Assembly (NCBI GenBank): GCA_963675655.1 | Contig: OY776489.1 | Coordinates: 1,736,001-1,800,000 of the forward strand | Direction: 5' to 3' | DNA length: 64,000 nucleotides | Origin: CAXXOK01 sp963675655 | Lineage (GTDB): Bacteria > Bacillota > Clostridia > Christensenellales > Aristaeellaceae | Shown: positions 37,146 to 45,635 of the stretch, in pieces | How positions within the stretch are numbered: the stretch's first letter is position 1 | Layout: each line of letters begins with the position of its first letter | Made by a program: the position numbers and the translations under genes | Notes under the pieces: model-generated | The model's database searches: none | Told to the model about the DNA's origin: nothing | Seen by the model: only the letters and a program-made list of their open reading frames with translations

Positions 37146-37412
37146 GAAGTTAGTAAGGGAACGACTTTGATTGAGTGATGTCCCGCTGCAAATCCCGCAT
37201 AAAGAGAGCCGTCGGTTGGTGCAAGACGGTTGGGGATACGGTGAGGATCTGCCTCAGGAGTCGGCGGCTGAAAGCGTGAAAGCGCCGTTAAGCTTGCCCG
37301 GTGGCAACCGTTATCTGCGCGGCATTTTTTGCCCTGAGCGGCCCTGAAAAGGGCAATCGGTGTGGTAACACGGAGCATAATCTCCGCCTCTGAGTTTTCA
37401 GAGGCGCTTTTT
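37146..37412 (+). ncRNA. T-box leader (tRNA-sensing riboswitch) upstream of cstA
   Basis: Stem I features: AAAGAGAGCC (AG bulge), then a helix CCGTC/GACGG closing a GGTTGGTGCAA distal loop. The T-box core is GGTGTGGTAACACGGAG at 37359-37375, where TGGT would pair with the tRNA NCCA end. A terminator follows: CGCCTCTGA and TCAGAGGCG form a 9-bp stem ending in CTTTTT at 37385-37412. Uncharged tRNA would stabilise the antiterminator and switch on cstA. I could not assign the specifier codon with confidence. Confidence 0.88.
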
Positions 37413-37454
37413 ATATATTCAGGGATTCTTTATATTTTGGTGGGAGATGAAACT

Positions 37455-39182
37455 GTGAACGGAATTATCATCATGGTAATCGCAATCGCTGTACTGGGGG
37501 GAGCCTATCTTATCTATGGCAGATGGCTTGCCAACAAATGGGGAATCGACCCGAAAGCGAAAACGCCTGCATATGAAATGGAAGACGGCGTGGATTATGT
37601 GCCCGCGAACCCGGAAATTGTATTTGGGCACCAGTTTGCATCCATCGCGGGTGCGGGCCCGATTAACGGCCCAATTCAGGCTGCGATTTTCGGCTGGGTA
37701 CCGGTGCTGCTGTGGGTGCTGATCGGCGGCGTGTTCTTCGGCGCTGTGCAGGATTTTGCGGCGATGTATGCTTCGGTTCGCAACAAAGGCCGCACCATTG
37801 GCTATATTATTGAAAAGTACATCGGTAAAATGGGCAAGAAGCTGTTTCTGCTGTTTTGCTGGCTGTTTTGCATTTTGGTTGTCGCCGCTTTTGGCGATGT
37901 GGTAGCGGGCACCTTTAACGGGTTTGCTACCGGCGCAGACGGCGTGGTATCCAAAATTGTGGCAAACGGCTCCGTGGCGACTACCTCGATGGTGTTCATC
38001 GTAGCGGCGGTCGGCCTGGGGATGATTCTCCGGTACGCCAAGCTCAACAAATGGGTAAACACCGGCATTGCGGTAGTGTTTTTGCTGACTGCCATTGCGA
38101 TTGGGCTGCGCTTTCCCATCTTTATTTCCCGGGGCACCTGGCACATTATTGTGTTCTTATACATCCTGGTGGCGTCTGTGATACCGATTTGGGCGCTGTT
38201 GCAGCCCCGCGACTATCTGAACAGCTATCTGCTGGTTGCGATGATCGTCGGCGCGGTCGTCGGTGTGTTCTTTGCCAATCCGCAGATCAACCTGCCCGCG
38301 TTTACCGCGTTTAACGTTGGCGGCAGTGCGATGTTCCCGATGCTGTTTGTTACCATCGCCTGCGGCGCCGTATCGGGCTTCCACTCGCTGGTATCGTCCG
38401 GTACGTCCTCCAAACAAATTAAAAATGAGCGGCATATGCTGCCGGTGTCCTTCGGCGCGATGTTGATGGAGAGCCTGCTGGCTGTGCTTTCGCTGATCGC
38501 CGTAGCTTCGTTTGCATCCGGCGCGGCAGCTGCGCAGGGGCTTGTGACCCCGCCGCAGGTATTTGCGGGCGCGATTGCCGGTTTCCTGGGCACGCTGGGG
38601 CTGCCGCAGGATACGATTTTCACATTGATCAATCTGGCGGTATCGGCCTTTGCGCTGACCTCGCTGGATTCCGTGGCCCGTGTTGGCCGTCTGTCCTTTC
38701 AGGAAATGTTTCAGGATTCGGATGTTGCCGAAGTGGGCGCTGTACGCAAGGTGCTGACCAATAAGTATTTTGCGACCGTCATTACGCTGGTGCTGGCTTA
38801 TATACTGGCCAAGGCGGGGTATTCCGCAATCTGGCCGTTGTTCGGCTCGGCCAACCAGCTGCTGTCGGTGCTTTCCTTCATCGCGTGCGCGGTATTCCTC
38901 AAGCGTACCAAGCGGGCTAACGGCATGATGTATGTGCCGATCTTTGTGATGATGGCCGTAACGTTTACGGCGCTGTCGATCAAGATCGTTGAACTTTGCG
39001 GCAAACTGTTCGGCAACCTGAGCACCAACCTCTTTGCGGATGGTTTGCAGCTTGTGTTCGCCGTGATGGTATTGGCGCTTGGCGTATGCGTAGCGTGGCA
39101 GGGCATTAAAGTGCTCTTCTCCGGCAAAACGGATGAAGAATCCCAGACAGATATAGTGGCGGAGGAAGCCGCCGCACAGTAA
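37455..39182 (+). CDS. cstA: Carbon starvation protein CstA family transporter
   Basis: A 575-residue membrane protein with about 16 helices. EIVFGHQFASIAGAGPINGPI near residue 55 is the CstA signature and ASVRNKGRTIGYIIEKYIG follows. CstA proteins import peptides or pyruvate during nutrient limitation. The start is GTG at 37455, with GGGAG upstream; the open frame continues into the leader but that part is the T-box. Control by a T-box fits a peptide or amino acid import role. Confidence 0.93.
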   Translation: MNGIIIMVIAIAVLGGAYLIYGRWLANKWGIDPKAKTPAYEMEDGVDYVPANPEIVFGHQFASIAGAGPINGPIQAAIFGWVPVLLWVLIGGVFFGAVQDFAAMYASVRNKGRTIGYIIEKYIGKMGKKLFLLFCWLFCILVVAAFGDVVAGTFNGFATGADGVVSKIVANGSVATTSMVFIVAAVGLGMILRYAKLNKWVNTGIAVVFLLTAIAIGLRFPIFISRGTWHIIVFLYILVASVIPIWALLQPRDYLNSYLLVAMIVGAVVGVFFANPQINLPAFTAFNVGGSAMFPMLFVTIACGAVSGFHSLVSSGTSSKQIKNERHMLPVSFGAMLMESLLAVLSLIAVASFASGAAAAQGLVTPPQVFAGAIAGFLGTLGLPQDTIFTLINLAVSAFALTSLDSVARVGRLSFQEMFQDSDVAEVGAVRKVLTNKYFATVITLVLAYILAKAGYSAIWPLFGSANQLLSVLSFIACAVFLKRTKRANGMMYVPIFVMMAVTFTALSIKIVELCGKLFGNLSTNLFADGLQLVFAVMVLALGVCVAWQGIKVLFSGKTDEESQTDIVAEEAAAQ

Positions 39183-39233
39183 CCTGCAACAAGCAAGTGC
39201 CGAAAACGCCGCTTTCCGGCGGCGTGGTATATG

Positions 39234-39273
39234 GCAAGCGCCCGTGTTTCCGAAAGGAAACACGGGCGCTTGC
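39234..39273 (+). terminator. 18-bp perfect hairpin after cstA
   Basis: Arms 39234-39251 and 39256-39273 are perfectly complementary with a GAAA loop. It lies 50 bases after the cstA stop. A smaller hairpin (CGCCG/CGGCG) precedes it. Confidence 0.65.
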
Positions 39274-39274
39274 T

Positions 39275-39335
39275 TGCCTAAAAAGATCCATCTGCGTTGC
39301 TGGCTTCGGGCTGGTAAAGGGGAATCACTTACAGG
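39275..39335. repeat. Dispersed intergenic repeat, copy B
   Basis: CCTAAAAAGATCCATCTGCGTTG and, further on, GGGCTGGTAAAGGGGAATC match copy A at 6245-6301 with a few changes and one indel. Like copy A it follows a GC-rich hairpin between convergent genes. Confidence 0.55.
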
Positions 39336-39734
39336 CGGCAAGTTCATCCTTTGCCACCCTTGTTTCTAAGGTAAGCGAAGAATAAATGCTTTTCGTGTTC
39401 GCTTTTGCGGAACACCGCATCTTTGGGCTTGAAAAATCTTGAAATAGCGCCGCTATTCCTGCGGCTTTTTTCACCCGAATCTGCAGCACTCCACTTAGCC
39501 GCAAAGCGATGAAAGCATCGCTTGCCTAGCGTCTGCGCTATTTTGAGCAAGCTGGGGTTGGGTGTTTCCTGCGTTGGAAAAAGCATCTCTTGCCTTTGCT
39601 ATCCCATCCGTTCGGCCAAGCCAACGAATATTGTAAGCCCCTCATTGCCCTCCCGATTATCCGCGTGAAACGCGGATAAACCGGGTCTAGGGTACTGCCC
39701 TTGCCGGGGTGTGGGGGCGGAACCCCTGCGCCAA
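39336..39734. other. Palindrome-rich non-coding region
   Basis: No convincing gene. Several short perfect hairpins are packed here: AATAGC/GCTATT near 39445, AGCGATG/CATCGCT near 39503-39521, and TTATCCGCGT/ACGCGGATAA at 39657-39679. The short open frames on the minus strand lack ribosome sites. It looks like a mosaic intergenic repeat. Confidence 0.5.
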
Positions 39735-39765
39735 CGTGCCCCAAAAGACCCATTTGCGTTGTCAG
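39735..39765. repeat. Dispersed intergenic repeat, copy C (short)
   Basis: CCCCAAAAGACCCATTTGCGTTGTCAGC resembles the first part of copies A and B. It ends ten bases before the stop codon of the DUF3048 gene. Confidence 0.5.
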
Positions 39766-39774
39766 CTGCGCCTA

Positions 39775-40992
39775 TCAGGTTTCTGCAGCGGTAAACGTGC
39801 AAAGACCGTCCACGGGGAAATGCGCAATGAAGGTTTTACCGCGGTTAAGCACAAGCTCGTTGCCCTGATCGTCGTAAAACACGGTGGGGGCTTCAATGGA
39901 AGTACGCACCCAATACCCCGGTATATAGCGACCGTCGATAAAAATATCCGCGTTGCCCCGGCCGACGCTTTCCACCACCACGCGGTACGTGCTGGTTGTT
40001 TCATCCGAATAGGTCACCCGCTGTATAATAACGTTGGAAAATACCAGCTGCACTTTGCTTTCTTCCGCGGTAGCTTCGGGGGATGTATAGGCCATAAATG
40101 TTGCCCACTTGGCCGGCTTGATACCCGCGCCGCAATAGCGAATGTATGCATTTTGGCTTTCGTCATACATAAAGTTGGAAATGTTGTATTTATAACCCCA
40201 ATCCAAATTGATGGTGTCGGCTGCTTTGTAAGCGCTTCTGTCTTCCGTACCATCCGCAAACAGGAAGGGGTGCGCGGTGGGGATATACGAATCGGGGATC
40301 GTATCCCGCATACGGATGAGATCGACGTTCATGTTGCTGGGCGATTTTTTCTTCTGGACCCGGTAACGCATATCCCGATATTGATTGGACATGAGGTTAA
40401 GCAGCGTGCCCGTCTCCGGTACGTTGTAGTCGCTTAGAAACTGCGGCGTCTGCTGATCTCTCCAGCTGAAGGTGCCCATAAACCCGCCCCAATAAATGAG
40501 CCCGGATTGCCATTCTTCCCGCAGCAGCAATGCGCCGATACGGCAGGAACGCACGGGGCCAACGCCGCTTTCCGGCTGACCGCCTGCAAAACAATCGCTG
40601 AACAGCGCGGTAAAACGCGTGCCGCCGCTGTTTGCGATCATACTCTCTTCGTATAGAATATCGGCGTATTGGATGCCCCACGGCGTATTTTTGCCGATAC
40701 CGGCTGCTTTAACATCGCGCCCGTTGACTTTCGTGGTGGCTGTGGAATTGTCTATTTGTACCAATACCGGTAAGTACTCGCCTGTCCATGGCAGGCCGGT
40801 TGTAGGGCTTTCCCCATAGGTGGCGGCGCGGGATTCGGTTGCGGCCTGCGTGGCAATATCCCGGTCGGGGATGCTTTGCAATACGGTGCTTCCCTTGGTT
40901 GATAGCGTATAGTTGATCCTGTTTTTGGCCTGCGCACCAGCTAACGGGAGCAGCAGAAAGAGAATCAGACAGGCGGTCAGTAACTTTTTCAT
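39775..40992 (-). CDS. Exported DUF3048 (YerB-like) protein
   Basis: A 405-residue secreted protein. A signal peptide (KKLLTACLILFLLLPLAGAQA) is followed by a signal peptidase I-type AQA site with no lipobox Cys, whereas YerB-type relatives are often lipoproteins. LVQIDNSTA, WGIQYADILYEE, GGTRFTALF and GVGPVRSCRIG are the conserved DUF3048 blocks. Function is unknown; a cell-wall role is often assumed. AAAGGAGG lies about eight bases before the chosen ATG. Confidence 0.85.
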   Translation of the reverse strand: MKKLLTACLILFLLLPLAGAQAKNRINYTLSTKGSTVLQSIPDRDIATQAATESRAATYGESPTTGLPWTGEYLPVLVQIDNSTATTKVNGRDVKAAGIGKNTPWGIQYADILYEESMIANSGGTRFTALFSDCFAGGQPESGVGPVRSCRIGALLLREEWQSGLIYWGGFMGTFSWRDQQTPQFLSDYNVPETGTLLNLMSNQYRDMRYRVQKKKSPSNMNVDLIRMRDTIPDSYIPTAHPFLFADGTEDRSAYKAADTINLDWGYKYNISNFMYDESQNAYIRYCGAGIKPAKWATFMAYTSPEATAEESKVQLVFSNVIIQRVTYSDETTSTYRVVVESVGRGNADIFIDGRYIPGYWVRTSIEAPTVFYDDQGNELVLNRGKTFIAHFPVDGLCTFTAAET

Positions 40993-41419
40993 GGGAGAGC
41001 CTCCTTTGGCATAGCGTGTAAGCGGCGGGTGTGGCTGGAGAAAGAGCGGGAATCGGATGGCAAGATGATAACCGACGATGAAACATAACCATACAGGGTG
41101 GTTACAGGCGCGGGAGTTGCCCCGCGCCAAGGGGAAGCGTTTTTTTGCATCAGAAAGGAGCATATACCCAAACGGCATCATGCCTGTGTAAACGGGATTT
41201 GGCTATTACGGCAGGCTATGCGGATGGTTGATTCTCATGTAATAAACGATGCTGTATGTATAAATCTTCCAATGAAAATAATGCTATTACAATAACTTTT
41301 GCGGTAAAATGAAAAACTTCGGCATGGTAGCAAAAGAACTTGCAGGGAAAACGCAGGCAAAACAAAAGCCGGCCCACAGCATAGGAATGCGGGCAGGTAA
41401 AAGGTTTGTTTGCAAGGGT
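40993..41419. other. Non-coding gap between the histidine kinase and DUF3048 gene
   Basis: No supported gene, and no strong promoter or terminator recognised. It presumably carries the DUF3048 promoter on the minus strand. Confidence 0.4.
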
Positions 41420-42469
41420 TTACGAATTGGCAAACGGAAGCCGCACTACAAACGCCGTCCCTTCGCCGGGAGCACTTTGGCAGGTGATCTCGCCGCCGTG
41501 CAGTTGGGCGACCCGCTGTGCCACGGAAAGCCCGAGGCCGTTCCCTTCGGCGGTATGGGAGTGCTCGCCCTGATAAAACTTATCAAACACGTGCCGTACC
41601 GCATCGGGGCTGATGCTTTCGCCGTCGTTTTGGATGGTGAAGTAAACAGCGTCATCATCCGCACGCAGGGTGATGGTAATGCGCTTTTTCGGCGGGGTAA
41701 ACTTAACAGCGTTATCAATTAAATTGACCCATATCTGGTTAAGCAACTCCCGGTTGCCAACATAGGTTATTTCGTCTAGCTCAATGGATAGCTCCTGCTG
41801 CTTCTGCTCCCACTGCCGCGCCAGCAGCACAATGCACTGGCGGATTTGCTCCGTCAGGTTAAAGCGCGTCTGATCAGTCAGAATCGTCAGATTTTCCACC
41901 TTGGACAGGTTGAGCACATGGGTAGCCAGCGCGGAAAGCCGTGTGGATTCGCTGATGATAATATCCAGATATTCATTGCGCTGCGCGGGGGTAATATCGT
42001 CATACTTTAAAATTTCAGCAAATCCCTTGATGGAGACGATAGGGGTTTTAAATTCGTGTGAAAAATTGTTGATAAAATCCGTACGCAGCACCTCAATACT
42101 GCCCAGCTCCTGCGCCATACGGTTAAAGCTGTCGGCCAGCGCTTTCAGCTCCGGCGGGTTGGAAATTGTAAGCCGCGTAGAAAAATCACCCTTGGCCAGC
42201 GTATCGGTCGCCTGGATGATCCGGCGAATCGGTTTAAGCGGAAACCGGCTCATGAAAAACGATACCACGGTGCCGATAATCAAGCTGATGAAGATAAAAA
42301 TAAGAATCGGGATATGGATGCCGCTTAGCGAAATTTTAGTTATAAACCCTGTGCGCTCCACAAGGATAAAAATAAGCGACATGATCACAGAAGTGACCAA
42401 TAGTATTACAAAGACGATTAGGGAAAATTGCAGCGACAGCCGTAGCCGGTTATAGTGTAAATGCTTCAT
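41420..42469 (-). CDS. Sensor histidine kinase with very short outer loop
   Basis: A 349-residue membrane kinase. Two helices near residues 12-34 and 48-71 are separated by only about 12 residues, so there is no real sensor domain outside, as in intramembrane-sensing kinases. A HAMP domain follows, then the H box NNFSHEFKTPIVSIKGF, the N box WVNLIDNAVKFTP, and the G box GNGLGLSVAQRVA. It starts inside the stop codon of the response regulator gene (ATGA overlap). Lying divergent from a MacAB-like efflux operon, it probably senses envelope damage or a membrane-active antibiotic. Confidence 0.92.
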   Translation of the reverse strand: MKHLHYNRLRLSLQFSLIVFVILLVTSVIMSLIFILVERTGFITKISLSGIHIPILIFIFISLIIGTVVSFFMSRFPLKPIRRIIQATDTLAKGDFSTRLTISNPPELKALADSFNRMAQELGSIEVLRTDFINNFSHEFKTPIVSIKGFAEILKYDDITPAQRNEYLDIIISESTRLSALATHVLNLSKVENLTILTDQTRFNLTEQIRQCIVLLARQWEQKQQELSIELDEITYVGNRELLNQIWVNLIDNAVKFTPPKKRITITLRADDDAVYFTIQNDGESISPDAVRHVFDKFYQGEHSHTAEGNGLGLSVAQRVAQLHGGEITCQSAPGEGTAFVVRLPFANS

Positions 42470-43140
42470 GCTTTTTTTACCGCCTTATACCCAAGGCCGC
42501 GCACGGCGACCAGCTCAAATTCGGGATAGTGCTCAAACCGCCTGCGCAGGCGGTTGATGTGCGCGTTTACGGTCGTATCTCCGCTTTCGGATTCCATGCC
42601 CCATATTTCGTCCATCAGCTGCAAACGTGTAAAAATTTTATCCGGGTAGGAAAGCAGCTTATATAATAGATAAAATTCCTTGGGCGGCAGTGTTTGCTTT
42701 TCCTCGCCGCGCACAACGGTGAGCGTGTCAAAGATCAGCTCAACCTCGCCGATGGTCAGCTTGCGCTCGTGGATAATCTGCGAGCGCCGCAGCAGCGCGC
42801 GGATGCGCAGCAGCATCTCCTCCATATCGACAGGCTTGATCATATAATCGTCCGTGCCCGCCAGAAACCCGCGCTTCATATCCTCCGGCAGCTGTTTAGC
42901 GGTCACCATGAGAATTGGCAGGGTGTAATTGGCCGCGCGCAGCTCGCGTGTAAGTTGGTAACCGTCCATGCCGGGCATCATAATATCCAGTATAATCAGG
43001 TCGATGTGCTCCCTATCCAGCACGGCAAGTGCCGCATAGCCGTCTTCTGCGGTGGTTACGGTATATTCCGCGCGGTTCAGCACGGCTTCCATCAGCTTGC
43101 GTGCGTTTGCATCATCCTCCACAACCATCAGGTGGAACAT
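42466..43140 (-). CDS. OmpR/PhoB-family response regulator
   Basis: 224 residues. The receiver domain shows VVEDDANARKL, the phospho-acceptor Asp in LIILDIMMPGMDGY near residue 54, and VTAKQ. The DNA-binding winged helix ends with SGDTTVNAHINRLRRRFE and AVRGLGYKA. It is the first gene of the two-component operon, with AAGGGGG before the ATG, and overlaps the kinase by four bases. It likely regulates the divergent efflux operon and itself. Confidence 0.94.
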   Translation of the reverse strand: MFHLMVVEDDANARKLMEAVLNRAEYTVTTAEDGYAALAVLDREHIDLIILDIMMPGMDGYQLTRELRAANYTLPILMVTAKQLPEDMKRGFLAGTDDYMIKPVDMEEMLLRIRALLRRSQIIHERKLTIGEVELIFDTLTVVRGEEKQTLPPKEFYLLYKLLSYPDKIFTRLQLMDEIWGMESESGDTTVNAHINRLRRRFEHYPEFELVAVRGLGYKAVKKA

Positions 43141-43161
43141 CGGCGCACCCCCTTTTGGTTT

Positions 43162-43232
43162 ATTATAGCATGGCAGATGAAGTGAACATGAACAGCATAG
43201 TTTCTTTTCAGTTCATCTTTTCCGGGTATAGT
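43162..43232. promoter_or_regulatory. Divergent promoters with shared GTTCA-type boxes
   Basis: For the two-component operon (minus strand), TATAAT lies at 43162-43167 without a good -35 but with TGTTCATGTTCACTTCATC just upstream. For the efflux operon (plus strand), TTTTCA and TATAGT (43227-43232) are 16 bases apart, with TTTTCAGTTCATC overlapping the -35. The repeated TTCA boxes in both are a plausible binding site for the response regulator. Confidence 0.55.
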
Positions 43233-43363
43233 ACTGGTGATGGCGCTGCGACGCTTGTGGTCGCTTGTAGCCGCATGGGTGTATACTGTATGTGTGGCTG
43301 TGCCCGCCGCAAGGACGGGACCATCGCTTGTATTGTTGTTGATTAATAGGAGGGTTTCAAGTC

Positions 43364-44914
43364 ATGGCCGGAAGAAAGAAGAAAAGAACAGGGCTATGGG
43401 TGCTTTTTATTGTGGTGGCGCTTTTGCTCGCCGCGTTTTTCCTGGTACCCCGGATATTGGCAAGCCGGTTTGCTGATTCGCAAAACACGGTATCCAGTTA
43501 TACGGTAGGGCGCGGGGATGTGGAAGTATCCATTACCAGCAGCGGATCGCTGGAGGCGGAGGACACGCAGGATGTGGATTTGCCTGTGGGGGTCGACGTG
43601 GATACGGTTTTTGGCAAAGCCGGCGATGTTGTGCAGGCCGGTGACGTGCTGGCGACGCTGAATACCGCGTCGCTGCAAAACCGCGCGGCAGAGCTGTCCG
43701 CCGATTTAGCCTCGCTGGATCGCCAGCTGGGCAGCCGCAAAACCACCAGCACCATTAAAACATCGGTCAAGGGACGGGTGAAGTACCTGCCTGTGGCTGT
43801 GGATGAAGATGTGATTGAGGCGGTTAACCGCTATGGAGCATTGGCAATCCTCTCCACCGACGGGCTGATGCAGGTGGAAGTGGAAACCGACGCTGCGCTT
43901 GCCCTGAACGGGGAAGTGACCGTGCAGTGGGACGAAGGCAGCGAGACCGGCACGGTCGTAAGCAAGCTGGAAAACGGCTATCTGATTACGTTTGACGATA
44001 CCGATGCGCCGTACCTTGGCACTGCGGAAGTATACAGTGATAAAACCTTGATCGGCACGGGAACGATGCAGCTGCATGCGCCGCTGGCGATTTTCGGCAA
44101 CGGCGGCACTATCGAAAAAATACATGTAAAACTCAATGCCAAGGTGTATACCAATGGAACGCTGTTTACGCTGGATAACGAACCGGCGACCGACAGCTAC
44201 CGTAAAACGCTGGCCGACCGGGTAGACAAGGCGGAGCAGCTGCAAACCATATTGATGTACCAAAACAGTCCGAACGTGATTGCGCCCGTGGACGGCGTGA
44301 TTAGCGAGGTTTCGCTTACCGAGGGGAAAGAAACCACCGCGGAAGGGGAAGCGACGGAAATGACCGCCTTTACGCTGGGTACGGGCGGCGCGGTGAAGAT
44401 GACGGTGGACGTGGATGAACTGGATATTAACAGTATTGCCGTTGGGCAAACGGCTGCCGTAACGCTGGATGCGTTTTCGACAGAGACCTTTACCGCAACG
44501 GTAACCCGTATTTCCCACATCGGGGAAGAAAGCGGCAGCATTACCGTGTATAAGGTGGATCTGCTGCTGGATTATGATAACCGCCTGATGGACGGGATGA
44601 ACGGCAGCGCCGTGATTATGACCGACAGCGTGCAAAACGTGATCGTAATTCCGCTGGGAGCCATACACGAGGATGTTGGCGGTGCCTATGTGTATTTGCT
44701 GGATGCCAGCGATATGCAGGGGAAAACCTATATTACCACCGGCCTTTCGGACGGCAACAAGGCGCAGGTAACGCAGGGCTTAAACGAAGGGGACCGCATC
44801 GTGTACAGCGCCGCTTCGCTGCTGGACGGTATCAGCAGCGTCAGCTACGGCGGAGGCGGCCTCATGCGCCGAAACACTTCTTTTTCCAATACGGAAGGGG
44901 CAGGCAATGAGTAA
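43364..44914 (+). CDS. HlyD/MacA-type efflux adaptor protein
   Basis: A 516-residue protein with one membrane helix near residues 10-32 and a large outer part. Two biotinyl/lipoyl-like halves are seen: SGSLEAEDTQDVDLPV...VFGKAGDVVQAGDVLATL near residues 50-105 and the later IAPVDGVISEV, followed by a beta-barrel region. This is the adaptor of MacAB-type tripartite or bipartite pumps. It overlaps the ATPase gene by eight bases. The coiled-coil hairpin between the lipoyl halves is short (about 25 residues). Confidence 0.85.
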   Translation: MAGRKKKRTGLWVLFIVVALLLAAFFLVPRILASRFADSQNTVSSYTVGRGDVEVSITSSGSLEAEDTQDVDLPVGVDVDTVFGKAGDVVQAGDVLATLNTASLQNRAAELSADLASLDRQLGSRKTTSTIKTSVKGRVKYLPVAVDEDVIEAVNRYGALAILSTDGLMQVEVETDAALALNGEVTVQWDEGSETGTVVSKLENGYLITFDDTDAPYLGTAEVYSDKTLIGTGTMQLHAPLAIFGNGGTIEKIHVKLNAKVYTNGTLFTLDNEPATDSYRKTLADRVDKAEQLQTILMYQNSPNVIAPVDGVISEVSLTEGKETTAEGEATEMTAFTLGTGGAVKMTVDVDELDINSIAVGQTAAVTLDAFSTETFTATVTRISHIGEESGSITVYKVDLLLDYDNRLMDGMNGSAVIMTDSVQNVIVIPLGAIHEDVGGAYVYLLDASDMQGKTYITTGLSDGNKAQVTQGLNEGDRIVYSAASLLDGISSVSYGGGGLMRRNTSFSNTEGAGNE

Positions 44915-45635
44915 CCAGCAAAAGCCGATTATTGTAATGAACAACATTACAAAAACGTATCAGATCGGCGGGGAAGAGATACACGCGCTGGATCATGCCA
45001 GTTTGCAGATTTACGCGGGCGAGTTCGTATCCATCATCGGCCCCAGCGGCAGCGGTAAATCCACGCTCATGAACATCATCGGCTGTTTGGATGTGGCCGA
45101 CAGCGGCCAATACCTGCTGGACGGGCAACCGATTGAAAAATATTCGGACGACGAACTGGCCAAAATCCGCAACCGTAAGATCGGGTTTATTTTCCAAAGC
45201 TTCAACCTGCTCTCCCGTATGAGCGCGCTGGAAAATGTAGAGCTGCCGCTAATTTATCAGGGTATCGGCATGAGCGAGCGTAAGGAACGTGCCATGGCGG
45301 CGCTGGAGCACGTGGGGCTTGCCTCGCGCGCTAAGCATAAGCCTACGGAGCTGTCCGGCGGTCAGCAGCAGCGCGTGGCGGTGGCGCGGGCGCTGGCGAC
45401 GCGGCCAAGCCTATTGTTGGCGGATGAGCCGACCGGTAACCTGGACTCGCACACCGGCAAGGAGATTATGCGGCTGTTTCAGGAACTGCACACCGCCGGC
45501 AACACCATCGTGCTGATTACCCACGACGAAAAAATAGCCCGGCAGGCCGGGCGAAGCATCCGCATTATGGACGGACGCGTAAGCGACTGCGGGGAAGTAT
45601 GCGTTCCCGTAGCGAAAGAAGGTGAGGCCGGATGA
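44907..45635 (+). CDS. ABC transporter ATPase, MacB/LolD type
   Basis: 242 residues. Walker A GPSGSGKSTLMN is near residue 45, the Q loop FQSFNLL near 95, the signature LSGGQQQRVAVARAL near 147, and Walker B LLLADEPTGNLD near 170. This is the nucleotide-binding part for the membrane protein encoded next, whose gene it overlaps by four bases. The group exports peptides, macrolides or lipoproteins, or extracts antimicrobial peptides. Confidence 0.95.
   Translation: MSNQQKPIIVMNNITKTYQIGGEEIHALDHASLQIYAGEFVSIIGPSGSGKSTLMNIIGCLDVADSGQYLLDGQPIEKYSDDELAKIRNRKIGFIFQSFNLLSRMSALENVELPLIYQGIGMSERKERAMAALEHVGLASRAKHKPTELSGGQQQRVAVARALATRPSLLLADEPTGNLDSHTGKEIMRLFQELHTAGNTIVLITHDEKIARQAGRSIRIMDGRVSDCGEVCVPVAKEGEAG

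Noticed and set aside
38157..39347. A 396-codon open frame on the minus strand opposite cstA
   Set aside because: Low-complexity His/Gln/Arg-rich translation, no ribosome site, and fully antisense to cstA.
39344..39586. An 80-codon frame in the palindrome-rich gap
   Set aside because: No ribosome site and overlaps several small palindromes; more likely a repeat than a gene.
41098..41295. A 65-codon frame upstream of the DUF3048 gene
   Set aside because: No ribosome site or recognisable domain; it overlaps the expected promoter region.
43706..44668. A 320-codon open frame opposite the efflux adaptor
   Set aside because: Antisense shadow; composition is not protein-like and the adaptor frame is certain.
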